The notes under the pieces are model-generated. The model made no database searches. It was not told where the DNA came from and was given only the letters and a program-made list of their open reading frames with translations. This document shows, piece after piece, positions 8,203 to 16,369 of a stretch of DNA of 39,422 bases; positions within the stretch are counted from its first letter, which is position 1, and every line of letters starts with the position of its first letter. Source of the DNA: Armatimonadota bacterium (GTDB lineage Bacteria; Armatimonadota; Fimbriimonadia; Fimbriimonadales; ATM1); assembly GCA_022567555.1 (NCBI GenBank), contig JADFGT010000015.1, positions 1-39,422 on the forward strand, written 5' to 3'. A program made the position numbers and the translations under genes.

Positions 8203-10388
8203 GGCGCCATCTCCATTCCGGGCGGCGGCCCGCCCCTTCTCCCGCCGCGAAACTCCTCTTCGTACCGGGCAATCTTCTGTCGCAGACCCTCCGCCAGCGC
8301 GGAGAAAGGTCCGAACGGCACGTTTGGATCGCCGATCGCCGACCTCAGAACGACGCCTCGAACGACGCCCGGTCCGGGACGAAACGTGAACATGTGCTTT
8401 CCGAAAACCGCCGGTTTGCACTGCTGAGAGTACATCCGCTCCCGCCAGCCCTCACGCGTCGAGCTGCCGGCGAAGTTCTGGAAGTTATAGAACTTGAACC
8501 GGTCCGATTCCGGCTTCAGGAACAGCGCCAGCCTGTCAACTTGATACAGTTCTACTGTCGAGTCCGGCAGAGGCCCGCTCGGCAAGAGTTGGGTGATTTC
8601 TTGGTCACCCTTTGCCTCTAGTGCACCGGTACCCCATGCCGCCCTTGCCCACGCAAGGTCCGCTATCTCGTCCGGGTCGTCCGTTATGATGTCGCCGGCC
8701 GCGTAGATGAGTGTGTTGGACAGATAAACGACTTCGCCGAAGCGGGCCTTCGCCTGCGGAGTAAGACGCCGGTATTCCAGCCGGCCGCCTTCAGACAGAA
8801 GCCCTCTTCCCGTGACCCCTATTGCGTCCCACAGGCGGAGCGTGGGCAACTTGACGGCTCCCCCCACTACCCATATCCAGCCCAAGATCCCCACCAGAAC
8901 CGGCGAGTCGGCCTGATAGTCGTTTACGCCGGCAGCCACCGCCGCCGCCTGGTCGAGAGTTATGCCGACCTGTTTCAGATACAGATCACGCGTGCCCAAC
9001 AGCAGTCTGCGAGGAACGGTCGCGTACCGATAAAGCGGCCACTCGCGCGTCCGCACCTTGACCCAGCCACCGTCCAACCTCCAATCGGCCCGCATCGCTC
9101 CGCAAACCGTGTCGAGCAAATCGCCGACCGTTGTCTTTTCAACCCTGATGCCGCCCGAGGCCAACGAGTGATAGTCATAAACGTCCGCGATAATTGCCGT
9201 GTCGCCGCCTTCGGCAATCGCGGTCAGCAGCGTTCCGTAGCCTGTGAGTGGGTCCCGGTCGCTCGTCCCTTTCAAGAACGCAGCCCTTGCCTCCAGGATT
9301 ACGCGGAGGTTCCCATATTGGTCCTGCCTGTCCAAGAGGACCCTAAGTTCTACGGTGGCGGGCGTGTCGTCCAGCCGGTTTTTCTCGCGCTTGGGCGCCT
9401 CCTCCAGCAGGTCCCAGCCGTAGCGGGGCCGCCTGTAGGGCTCAAGGTCAAAGCCCCTGCTCGCGGTCAGGCGTACTCCGTCAGCGTCGAACATCTCCAC
9501 CCGGATGTCGAAGTCCGCTGATGGCCGGCTATACAGGTTAGGGAAACTGACTGTGATTCGGACGTTTGCCACGTCCGCCGCTGAAAACCGCCTGACGCCG
9601 GTAGGCGTCCGTCCGGAGGACTCTTCGATCTGCCTGATCCTGTCTTCGCGATACGCTACTGCCGCGACGATAAGCTCCGCAAGTTCAGACTGCCGAATCG
9701 GCAGAGCATATTGAGACGGCGTCGGGCGCAGAGCGAAAACGAGCCGCTGTCGCCGGTCCAGTTCCAAGAATCGGCTCGGCCCCAGCGACAGTAGAAATGT
9801 ATCCGCGCACCGAGTCCATGGGTCGAGCAAGGCGCGCAGTTCGGTGATTTTCCGGCGGAGTCTGTCTATCTCGCTCCCTTGGGTGATAACGTTCCTGCCG
9901 CGCCTCTGCTCGGCGTACGCTTCTTCGAGCCATTCGATCTCCTTTTCGACCTGTTCTCTTTCTGCCTTTCCCGCCTCTTCAAGCCGCTCGCGAGCCCGTT
10001 TCTGCGCTTCCAGGTATGGCCTTACAATAAGTGTCTCCAGTTGCCATTGCTCCTCCCGCCGGGACGACACAGTCTGATACAGCCGATAGCCGTCGTCCTC
10101 TTTCTTCCAAGTCCAATCGAAGTGCTCGGCGATGATAGTCAGGATTTCTCGAGCCGGGCGGTCTTTGGCCAGGAGGACAATCAGGTCGTCCTCCAGCGCC
10201 CCGGACGCCGCCAGCCGCACGCCGATGTCCTCCGACAGCCGCTTCAGTACAACCCGGACCGTCTCCGCCTCGGCCCGGACGCTGACCGCCTTCTCCAGCC
10301 GCGCATCGCCCTCGAACTGCGCCTGCGCGCAGGCCGAGGCGATCAGCAACGACGACATGATCCCGAGGGCTTTCATCAATGGGCGCAC
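8199..10388 (-). CDS. STN-domain (secretin-like) exported protein, tandem copy A
   Basis: A 729-residue paralogue of the following gene, starting at GTG 10388 (an internal ATG at 10376 is an alternative). The signal peptide reads MKALGIMSSLLIASACAQA. It has the same architecture as copy B: an STN-like domain, a charged coiled coil, then a long shared domain with matching landmarks (REKNRLD, a D.QA.SPVL.. segment, GQLEY/GRLEYRRL, ITQLLPSGPL). Over most of the length the two proteins are only moderately similar, but the STN-coding DNA is nearly identical. The stop TGA overlaps the ATG of copy B, so the two are translated together and probably act together. Function unknown. Confidence 0.82.
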   Translation of the reverse strand: MRPLMKALGIMSSLLIASACAQAQFEGDARLEKAVSVRAEAETVRVVLKRLSEDIGVRLAASGALEDDLIVLLAKDRPAREILTIIAEHFDWTWKKEDDGYRLYQTVSSRREEQWQLETLIVRPYLEAQKRARERLEEAGKAEREQVEKEIEWLEEAYAEQRRGRNVITQGSEIDRLRRKITELRALLDPWTRCADTFLLSLGPSRFLELDRRQRLVFALRPTPSQYALPIRQSELAELIVAAVAYREDRIRQIEESSGRTPTGVRRFSAADVANVRITVSFPNLYSRPSADFDIRVEMFDADGVRLTASRGFDLEPYRRPRYGWDLLEEAPKREKNRLDDTPATVELRVLLDRQDQYGNLRVILEARAAFLKGTSDRDPLTGYGTLLTAIAEGGDTAIIADVYDYHSLASGGIRVEKTTVGDLLDTVCGAMRADWRLDGGWVKVRTREWPLYRYATVPRRLLLGTRDLYLKQVGITLDQAAAVAAGVNDYQADSPVLVGILGWIWVVGGAVKLPTLRLWDAIGVTGRGLLSEGGRLEYRRLTPQAKARFGEVVYLSNTLIYAAGDIITDDPDEIADLAWARAAWGTGALEAKGDQEITQLLPSGPLPDSTVELYQVDRLALFLKPESDRFKFYNFQNFAGSSTREGWRERMYSQQCKPAVFGKHMFTFRPGPGVVRGVVLRSAIGDPNVPFGPFSALAEGLRQKIARYEEEFRGGRRGGPPPGMEMAP
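10085..10277. repeat. Near-identical STN-coding segment, copy A side
   Basis: Partner of the segment at 7914-8106, in the same orientation and 2171 bases away. It encodes the core of the STN-like domain, from RAEAETVRVVLKRLSED to the DWTWKKEDDGYRL motif. Confidence 0.85.
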
Positions 10389-10446
10389 CCCCTGCCTTCA
10401 TTCTACAGGATAACGGACCGGATTGCGACCCGGAGAGTAACGGCGA

Positions 10447-10478
10447 GGCGGGGCTCTACGTCTTTGCAGAACCCCGCC
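10447..10478 (-). terminator. GC-rich stem-loop between the small ORF and the STN pair
   Basis: GGCGGGG at 10447-10453 pairs with CCCCGCC at 10472-10478, and the stem extends by several pairs if the RNA is made from the - strand, using G-U pairs. There is no T-tract after it, so it may be a weak or factor-assisted terminator, or an mRNA-stabilising hairpin, rather than a classic Rho-independent terminator. It sits between the small hypothetical gene and the STN genes, all on the - strand. Confidence 0.45.
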
Positions 10479-10508
10479 GCGATTCACGTCCATTCGCCCG
10501 CCGCCGAA

Positions 10509-10826
10509 TCATTTCATCGGCTGCGCGGGGAAGGGAATGATCGGTTCATAGGCCGGGCCCGGATGCCGGGCGTCGGCCAACACTTGTCGCGCGCGGTCCA
10601 TCACCTCACGGTTCAGGTCCGCAAGCCGCTGCATCGCTTTCCGCAGCCGCTCCGCCTGGTCGTCCATGCAGTCGCGCGAAAGAATGGCCACGCCGTGCCC
10701 CAACTTGCGGGCCTCGCGGCGCACCAGACGCGCAATCGCAAGGAGTTTGCGGGCCTTGCGCATTGGATGCAGGCTCAAACGCTCAATCTCCGCCAACTGG
10801 CGGCGAACGTCGAATACAGTCAGCAT
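10509..10826 (-). CDS. Small helical protein of unknown function
   Basis: A protein of 105 residues if started at the ATG at 10824-10826, which has a GGAGG site 8 bases upstream (10835-10839 on this strand). A longer frame from 10853 exists but lacks a ribosome site. The product is rich in Arg, Lys, Glu and Leu, with heptad-like spacing over most of its length, and ends with a Pro-rich tail (HPGPAYEPIIPFPAQPMK). No signal peptide or membrane segment is seen, and I do not recognise a family. It precedes the STN genes on the same strand with a stem-loop between them. Confidence 0.5.
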   Translation of the reverse strand: MLTVFDVRRQLAEIERLSLHPMRKARKLLAIARLVRREARKLGHGVAILSRDCMDDQAERLRKAMQRLADLNREVMDRARQVLADARHPGPAYEPIIPFPAQPMK

Positions 10827-10853
10827 ACGCAGTACCTCCACGAACTGAGTCAT

Positions 10854-11113
10854 GGAGCATCTTCGTCGGCACCACTATGTGCCTCGCGACGACGCTCTCG
10901 ATGCGCCTACGGAGTTAGCTGAAGGGTTAGGGCCAAGAGCTACCCCTCCCGCGCGGTTGCGGGATGCACCCCACCAGATTTGGTTCCTCCGTCCCGGGCT
11001 CTGCCCAGGTTCGGCTTGCTGTTATTATACACGAAAAGTCGCCGCCTTGTGGCGGGAATCTTTGTGCCCGTGGCGAAAGACCCAAATGTACGTATATGAA
11101 CCGGAGAGGAACT
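10854..11113. other. Divergent intergenic region upstream of the DUF2961 gene
   Basis: About 260 bases without a convincing gene. It should contain the promoter of the DUF2961 gene: an AT-rich GTTATTATACACG patch near 11022-11035 is the best -10 candidate, but no good -35 matches it. ORFs crossing the region lack start signals. Confidence 0.35.
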
Positions 11114-13144
11114 GTGCAAGTTTTCAGCAAATTCCGTAACTTGTTGGCATCAAGTCTGGTTTTCGCCGCCGTGGCTGCCGTCCCCGCCCAGGAGATATCC
11201 ATTCGCTCCTTGCTTCTGGAGATGGCGGATCTCGAACGGCTCGCCCACGCGCCTTCCCCGACATATATAACGCGTCAGGCCAGCAGTTATGACAGGGCCG
11301 CGAAATCTCCTGAAGAAAACTGGTTCGCCAACGGCGACCGTGGCAACTTTATCAGGGTGGAGCGCCGGCAGGGCCGCAACGAACATGTGATGGCCGAACT
11401 GAAAGGTCCGGGCACAGTTGTTCGCATCTGGTCCGCGAATCCGCAGGGAAATATCCGCTTTTACGTTGACGGAAAGACGGTGTCTGAACTCGTCGTCCCT
11501 ATGGAAACGCTGACTACGGGTAAACATCCTGACTTCCCGCCGCCGTTCAGCGGCCTGCACGGACGCGGCGCGAATCTTTATTATCCAATTCCGTATGAGC
11601 GAAGCCTGAAGATAACCGCCGATAACGTGAACGCGCGGCCGGAAACGCTTTACTATCAGGTCAACTACCGCACTTATGAACCGGGAACAAAGGTGCGAAG
11701 TTTCAGCATGGCGGACGTAAAGGACGCTGCGAAACTTGCCGAGGATGTCTCGAACCGTCTCACAGATCCCAGGCCCGCGAAATCCTTTCGTGCTCGCGTG
11801 GTGAGCGCTCTGCGCGTGTTGCAGCCGGGCCAGATCCTGGCCGTGCGGACTCCCGCCGGTTCGGGCGAGGTCCGCCAACTCAGCGTGCGGGCGGTTGGGT
11901 ATGCGCCCAATTCCGCAGACCCCGGTTCGCTGGGCGAACCGCTGCCTCATGAGCAGACCCTCCGAAAAGTGCTCTTCGAGGCGGACTTTGACGGGACCTC
12001 CGCGATAGTGGCCCCCTTGGGCGACTTCTTCGGCTCCGCGCCGGGGCTGAACGCGTACCAGTGCCTTCCGTTCACCGTATATGAAGAGACCGGCTACATG
12101 GTCTCCCGCTGGGTGATGCCCCAGAAACAGGTCGGGCGGCTCTTTTTCACGAACCATGCCGACCATCCGGTTGAGGTATCGGTTGAGATCGTATGGGTTC
12201 CGAAACGTTGGGAGGATGACACCCTTTATTTCCGCGCGAAATGGCGGCGCGAAACCATGCAGACGCGGCCTTTCCGCGACTGGAACTTCCTTACCGCGAC
12301 AGGCTCCGGACGATTTGTGGGGACGGCGATGTTTATCTCGAACCCGGTCACTAACTGGTGGGGAGAGGGCGATGAGAAGATATACATTGACGGCGAAAAG
12401 TTCCCGTCAACTTTCGGAACGGGAACCGAGGACTATTTCGGTTACGCATGGGGGAGCCCACAGATCTTTCACCACCCGTATCACAACCAGACGCGATGCG
12501 ACGGACCGGGAACTCGCGGATACACTGCCGTCAATCGCTTTCAGATACTCGACGACATGCCGTTCACCGCGTCGTTCCGCTTCGACATGGAGATCTGGCA
12601 TTGGGCGGAGGTGACTGCTGACTTTGCGGAGATCGCATATTGGTATCAGAAGCCGGGCGGCAGCGACGGGTTTGAGCCGCTAAGACGCGAAGACTTGTAC
12701 ACATTCCCGATACCGGAACCGCCGCACGTAAAGGGCGCCATCGAGGGCGATGCCCTGAAACTGATCTCCAAGACCGGGGGCGACGTGCTGGAACAGTCGC
12801 TGGGCGACAAATGGTCGAACTTCCGGCAGGTCTGGTGGCGGGACGCAAAGCCGGGCGACCGAGCGAATTGGGAGGTGAAAAGCGACAGGACCGGCCGCAT
12901 GAAACTGACCGGGCGCTTCTGCGTTGCCGGCGACTATGGAATCGTTCAGATCTATTGGAACGGCCGGAAAGTGGGCGACCCGACCGATTTCTATCGTGAG
13001 GCTTTAGGCCTGGTTACGGTAGAGTTCGGCGAAGTGGAGGTGCTGGAGACGAACGTTTTCGAAGCGGAAATCGTCGGCGCGAATGAGAAGGCGGTCAAGC
13101 GTCACATGTTCGCGATTGACTATCTGCTGTTGGAGAGCACGTAG
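11114..13144 (+). CDS. Secreted DUF2961 (glycoside hydrolase 172-type) protein
   Basis: I start it at GTG 11114, which has GGAG at 11103-11106 and opens with a good signal peptide (QVFSKFRNLLASSLVFAAV, then AAVPAQ); ATG 11096 is possible but has no ribosome site. The product is about 676 residues. It has the DUF2961 core: ELKGPGTVVRIWSAN, IRFYVDGK, APLGDFFGSAPG, a GTGTEDYFGYAWG block, and HHPYHNQTRCDGPG with a later FRFDMEIWHW. Characterised family members (GH172) act on fructofuranose- or arabinofuranose-containing glycans. The C-terminal 150 residues look like a separate beta-sandwich. It stands alone, so the substrate cannot be told from context. Confidence 0.85.
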   Translation: MQVFSKFRNLLASSLVFAAVAAVPAQEISIRSLLLEMADLERLAHAPSPTYITRQASSYDRAAKSPEENWFANGDRGNFIRVERRQGRNEHVMAELKGPGTVVRIWSANPQGNIRFYVDGKTVSELVVPMETLTTGKHPDFPPPFSGLHGRGANLYYPIPYERSLKITADNVNARPETLYYQVNYRTYEPGTKVRSFSMADVKDAAKLAEDVSNRLTDPRPAKSFRARVVSALRVLQPGQILAVRTPAGSGEVRQLSVRAVGYAPNSADPGSLGEPLPHEQTLRKVLFEADFDGTSAIVAPLGDFFGSAPGLNAYQCLPFTVYEETGYMVSRWVMPQKQVGRLFFTNHADHPVEVSVEIVWVPKRWEDDTLYFRAKWRRETMQTRPFRDWNFLTATGSGRFVGTAMFISNPVTNWWGEGDEKIYIDGEKFPSTFGTGTEDYFGYAWGSPQIFHHPYHNQTRCDGPGTRGYTAVNRFQILDDMPFTASFRFDMEIWHWAEVTADFAEIAYWYQKPGGSDGFEPLRREDLYTFPIPEPPHVKGAIEGDALKLISKTGGDVLEQSLGDKWSNFRQVWWRDAKPGDRANWEVKSDRTGRMKLTGRFCVAGDYGIVQIYWNGRKVGDPTDFYREALGLVTVEFGEVEVLETNVFEAEIVGANEKAVKRHMFAIDYLLLEST

Positions 13145-13283
13145 TTTGTGGTTTGAAGTTCCTGATTCCGCACCCACTCCACCCGGTCGCGGAGCCGCGC
13201 GTGAGCGGAGCGGGCGTGACATAAAACGCCGAGTGTCAAGGGACAATCGGCAATTGTGAATCGTCTATCGAATCTGACACGAC

Positions 13284-13679
13284 ATGAGTGACCGCAAACG
13301 CATCTCCGGCCCTTCGCCCTATGAAAAGAGCGTCGGCTTTTCGCGCGCGGTGCGCGTGGGCGACCAGATATATGTGAGCGGCACCGCGCCCATAGGCGAA
13401 GACGGCCAGAGCGCGTGCCCGGGCGACCCGTATGGGCAGACCCTGCGCTGTCTGGAGATCATACGCCAAGCGCTGGAAGAGGCGGGCTCGCGCATAGAAG
13501 ATGTCGTCCGCACGCGCATATTCATCACCGACCGCGCCGACTTCGGCCCCGTCTGCCGTGCGCACGCCGAGGTGTTCGGCGAAATCCGCCCCGCCTCCAC
13601 GCTTGTCATCGTGGAGCGGCTGCTGGAGGAGGAGTGGCTGGTGGAGATCGAGGCGGAGGCGGTTGCGTCAGACGCTTAG
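13284..13679 (+). CDS. ridA: RidA/YjgF/YER057c/UK114-family protein
   Basis: A 131-residue protein of standard RidA length. Characteristic segments are VGDQIYVSGTAPIGEDG, the QT..CLEII..ALEEAGS helix, VVRTRIFITD and RPASTLVIVERL. RidA proteins hydrolyse reactive enamine/imine intermediates of PLP enzymes to keto acids plus ammonia; the Arg in VRTRIF and the Glu near the C-terminus (LVEIEAEAV) are in the positions expected for the trimeric active site. The gene stands alone after the DUF2961 gene (140-base gap). The sequence is of a divergent RidA subfamily, so substrate range is uncertain. Confidence 0.88.
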   Translation: MSDRKRISGPSPYEKSVGFSRAVRVGDQIYVSGTAPIGEDGQSACPGDPYGQTLRCLEIIRQALEEAGSRIEDVVRTRIFITDRADFGPVCRAHAEVFGEIRPASTLVIVERLLEEEWLVEIEAEAVASDA

Positions 13680-13827
13680 AGCGGCAGCACAGCGCAGGCG
13701 TGCCTTCTAATGCCGCAGACTCTCCGCCGGGGCGCGGTGCTAACAATCTCGGCTCGCTCAGGTACGAAGACGGACGCCCACAACGATCCGGAGGGGAAAC
13801 CCCCCTAATTCTACAGATATCCAATGC

Positions 13828-13833
13828 TATAAT
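13828..13833 (+). promoter_or_regulatory. Candidate -10 box for the RHH antitoxin/mazF operon
   Basis: A TATAAT hexamer sits 29 bases upstream of the antitoxin GTG, in an AT-rich pocket (13806-13862) within GC-rich DNA. A matching -35 is not clear. The pocket also holds a CATAATATAG stretch that could be part of an operator. Confidence 0.4.
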
Positions 13834-13862
13834 CAGGTGCCGCTTTATGGCATAATATAGTT

Positions 13863-14120
13863 GTGCTGGAGCGTAAACGTTACAAGTCCATGAATCTCCG
13901 CATGCCGGCCGGTCTCCACGACCGGGCCAAACGCATGGCCGCGAGCCGCAACGTCAGCCTCACCAAGTATGTTCTCAACGCGGTGGAACAAGAGACGAAG
14001 CGCGAGCAGCGCGCACGCCTGGCCGCGGGGTTTGCACGCCTGGCGAAAGACCCCGACCACGCCAGCGTAGATTACGCCTTTGACGCGCAGGCAGAGGTCG
14101 TACTTGGCAACGATTCGTAG
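13863..14120 (+). CDS. Ribbon-helix-helix antitoxin (MazF partner)
   Basis: An 85-residue basic protein. KSMNLRMPAGLHDRAK followed by MAASRNVSLTKYVLNAV is a typical ribbon-helix-helix (Arc/MetJ-type) DNA-binding fold. The C-terminal tail (HASVDYAFDAQAEVVL) is the likely toxin-binding part. I use GTG 13863 because the RHH strand needs residues before the internal ATG at 13890. It overlaps the toxin start by 17 bases. It would neutralise the toxin and repress its own promoter. Confidence 0.7.
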   Translation: MLERKRYKSMNLRMPAGLHDRAKRMAASRNVSLTKYVLNAVEQETKREQRARLAAGFARLAKDPDHASVDYAFDAQAEVVLGNDS

Positions 14121-14469
14121 GCCGGTACGCCGCGCCCAAATCTGGTGGGTGGACTGGAATCCTGCGCGTGGCTCCGAACAGGCGGGAAGAAGACCCACGC
14201 TGATCGTGCAAACGGACGCGGCGAACGAGCAGGACGAGTACAACCTTGTGATCGTCACACCGATCAGCGGAGGAGGCCATGCTGACGTCCCAACGCACAT
14301 TGCTATCCGCGCCTCGCAGGCGAACGGGCTCGAAAAGGACGGCTTCGTTCGGTGCGAGCAGATCCTGACCATCACCCGGGACCGGCTTGATGGATACATA
14401 GGTTTCCTGGAACCCGCATATATGAAGCGGGTTGGCGAAGCACTGAGGGCAGTACTGGACTTGGATTGA
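14104..14469 (+). CDS. mazF: MazF/PemK-family endoribonuclease toxin
   Basis: A protein of about 121 residues from TTG 14104, selected for its AGAGG site at 14093-14097; a longer frame from 14080 runs inside the antitoxin gene. The MazF core is plain: RRAQIWWVDWNPARGSEQ, GRRPTLIVQTDAAN, then a TPISGGG segment, and VRCEQILTITRDRL near the end. MazF toxins are sequence-specific endoribonucleases that cut mRNA and arrest growth; the conserved Arg of the GRRP segment and the Thr of VTPIS correspond to catalytic positions. All motifs look intact, so this pair is probably functional. It converges with the STN gene at 14481. Confidence 0.88.
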   Translation: MATIRRPVRRAQIWWVDWNPARGSEQAGRRPTLIVQTDAANEQDEYNLVIVTPISGGGHADVPTHIAIRASQANGLEKDGFVRCEQILTITRDRLDGYIGFLEPAYMKRVGEALRAVLDLD

Positions 14470-14480
14470 CAGGCCTGGCG

Positions 14481-16223
14481 TCAAAGGGAGTTCTTGACCC
14501 GCTTTCGGTCCCCGACATAGTAGGCGATATACATAGAGCCAACCGGCGGTTGGTGAGTGCGAGGCTCTACTCTGAACAGAACTCTTCGGGAGGTCTCGTG
14601 AAAGTATGGCGGCGGAGCGGAAAGCAACTCCTCGGGGTCCGTTGATCCGTCCCAAGACACCCGCTCGCTCCCGTCTTCATTTGACAGTTTGAGGAAGTCA
14701 ACGAAAGCAATCCGCAATTGGCAGCGGCCAGCCGACGCGGGGTTCACTCCGACGGATGAGAGAAGGATGTCTCGGACCCTCAAGTCCAGGCTTTCGACCG
14801 GCAGGCCGGAGCCGAGCATGGACAAGAACTGGGCTTGTGAAATAAGACTAAGTGCCCGCGCGATCCGGGGAGAGTCCTTGTGGAAATCGGTCCCGAACTT
14901 CACGTCGAGATCGAGCAGAGAAAGCCCTGCCCGGTGCTTCGGGTCCGTGCGCGCGTAGAGCCGCGAGAAGTCGTGCAGCCAACTGTTCTTCCTGCGATTG
15001 AGCGTCTCGAACGCCTCCGCCAAATCAGACGGCGGGTCGTACTCCCGCAGAAGCCACGCGTTTACGCAGCGAACGATCAGGTAATCGCCATGAAAGGACA
15101 GCCGATACGGCGTCTTCTCCGACAGGTATTGGGCGAAACCGCCGAGGGTCTTGGCGGGCGGAGCGTCCAGTTTGACCTTCTCATAGAACGTCTCGCCGAC
15201 CACCTGCAACCCGGTCGTTCTATGAATCTCTCCCAACATAGCCGGAAGTCCGCGTCGCGCCGAGGACCAGACGGACGCACTCAGCGGGATGTCCCATCGT
15301 ACATCCGAATCGTCCCCCGCAGATCGCTCCTCCAGGAACCGCCACGCTTCGGGGTCCTCCTTTTCAACGTCAACGAATCGGATCTTTCGTTTGCCGGCGA
15401 TTTCAGTCGGCGGGAACCCGAAATAGTGGTTGGGCCAGACCGCCGATTCCGGACCGTGCATGAAGCCGCCCCCAAGTGCTGACAGAACCAGCAGCGCAGG
15501 GTCGAAGTCCAGAACCAGTTGGATAAAACCGCACGGGGCTGGGCCGAACTCGTCAACGATGTAACCCCTGTGTATGAGCGGCACGGCCCCCGAAGGAATG
15601 ACCCCGGAATCGCCTGAGGAAACCACGATGGGCTCTCCGCTGAACAGCCGCGCACGCTGTCCGGCCGACAGGGCAGCGAGCATTGTGCCGTAGCCGAGGT
15701 CGCCGTTGCGGTCGAACTGAAAGACGCGCTTAATCTCCTCAAGGTTTGCGGTGTCTTCGCGGAGGCGATAGATTTCCGTCATCCATCGTTCCGTCTCCTG
15801 CACCCGCTGTCTGCCCTCGACCGCCACGTTCAGCAGTTGATCCACGCGGTCCTGAAACTGCTTTTCTCGTTCGGCATCGTTTCGCGCGCTCAGCCGGGAG
15901 AAGACGTCGCGAACGCCGGCGGGCTCCCGCAAGCGATGTCCAGCGGTGTCTTGGGCCCACTCGCCGTCCACGGCTTTCGCGACGGCCTCCCGGAGGGCGT
16001 CCACGGAGACGTCGCGCACGAAGACCGTCAGTTTGACGTCTTCATAGGCCGCGTCACGCGAGTGGACCACCCCGGCCTCGCGGGTTAGCCCGCTCAAGAC
16101 CTCGTCGAGCGGCACGCGCTCCTCCTGAACGGACAGCGGGAGCGCAACCGAAGCCGCGAACAGGCTGGCCCAGACCACGGCAACATTATGCGCTCTATAT
16201 CCCCTACCTGTCGGCGAGGCCAC
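14481..16223 (-). CDS. STN-like exported protein, third divergent paralogue
   Basis: A 580-residue protein from ATG 16223 (a GTG about 16 codons later, before VWASLFAASVALPLS, is an alternative and gives a cleaner signal peptide). After the signal comes a fold like the STN domain (RVPLDEVLSGLTREAGV, VKLTVFVRDVSVDALREAV), a charged segment with MTEIYRLRED, and further domains including LGYGTMLAALSAGQRARLF, which echoes the LG.LL segment and AR.. blocks of the tandem pair. A second STN-like block (LPAMLGEIHRTTGLQVVGE, then a LGGFAQYLSEKTPYRLSF run) lies at about residues 320-390. No secretin pore follows. Role unknown; periplasmic or envelope location is inferred. Confidence 0.72.
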   Translation of the reverse strand: MASPTGRGYRAHNVAVVWASLFAASVALPLSVQEERVPLDEVLSGLTREAGVVHSRDAAYEDVKLTVFVRDVSVDALREAVAKAVDGEWAQDTAGHRLREPAGVRDVFSRLSARNDAEREKQFQDRVDQLLNVAVEGRQRVQETERWMTEIYRLREDTANLEEIKRVFQFDRNGDLGYGTMLAALSAGQRARLFSGEPIVVSSGDSGVIPSGAVPLIHRGYIVDEFGPAPCGFIQLVLDFDPALLVLSALGGGFMHGPESAVWPNHYFGFPPTEIAGKRKIRFVDVEKEDPEAWRFLEERSAGDDSDVRWDIPLSASVWSSARRGLPAMLGEIHRTTGLQVVGETFYEKVKLDAPPAKTLGGFAQYLSEKTPYRLSFHGDYLIVRCVNAWLLREYDPPSDLAEAFETLNRRKNSWLHDFSRLYARTDPKHRAGLSLLDLDVKFGTDFHKDSPRIARALSLISQAQFLSMLGSGLPVESLDLRVRDILLSSVGVNPASAGRCQLRIAFVDFLKLSNEDGSERVSWDGSTDPEELLSAPPPYFHETSRRVLFRVEPRTHQPPVGSMYIAYYVGDRKRVKNSL

Positions 16224-16248
16224 GCTTTCCGATGACGTGCCCCCGGAC

Positions 16249-16273
16249 CCACACTCGGGTGGAACGAGTGTGG
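16249..16273. repeat. Perfect 9-bp inverted repeat in the STN/imuB divergent spacer
   Basis: CCACACTCG at 16249-16257 and CGAGTGTGG at 16265-16273 are separated by 7 bases. The same ACACTC/GAGTGT core occurs in the hairpins at 21102-21159, so this may be a member of a small intergenic repeat family. Confidence 0.55.
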
Positions 16274-16312
16274 CATCAAGAAGCGGTGGACTTCTACCAT
16301 AATTCCGGGTGC

Positions 16313-16334
16313 ATAGTAGACGCCAGTCTACTAT
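16313..16334. promoter_or_regulatory. Perfect 22-bp dyad operator upstream of imuB-dnaE2
   Basis: ATAGTAGAC at 16313-16321 and GTCTACTAT at 16326-16334 form perfect 9-bp arms with a 4-base centre. The right arm overlaps a TATTAT hexamer at 16332-16337 that could serve as the -10 box. The dyad lies 35 bases before the imuB start. A repressor dimer bound here would block transcription. Since imuB/dnaE2 units are usually SOS genes, LexA is the natural candidate; that assignment is inferred. Confidence 0.7.
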
Positions 16335-16369
16335 TATGAGGTAGCCTACCCGCCAGAGGAGAGCGTGGC

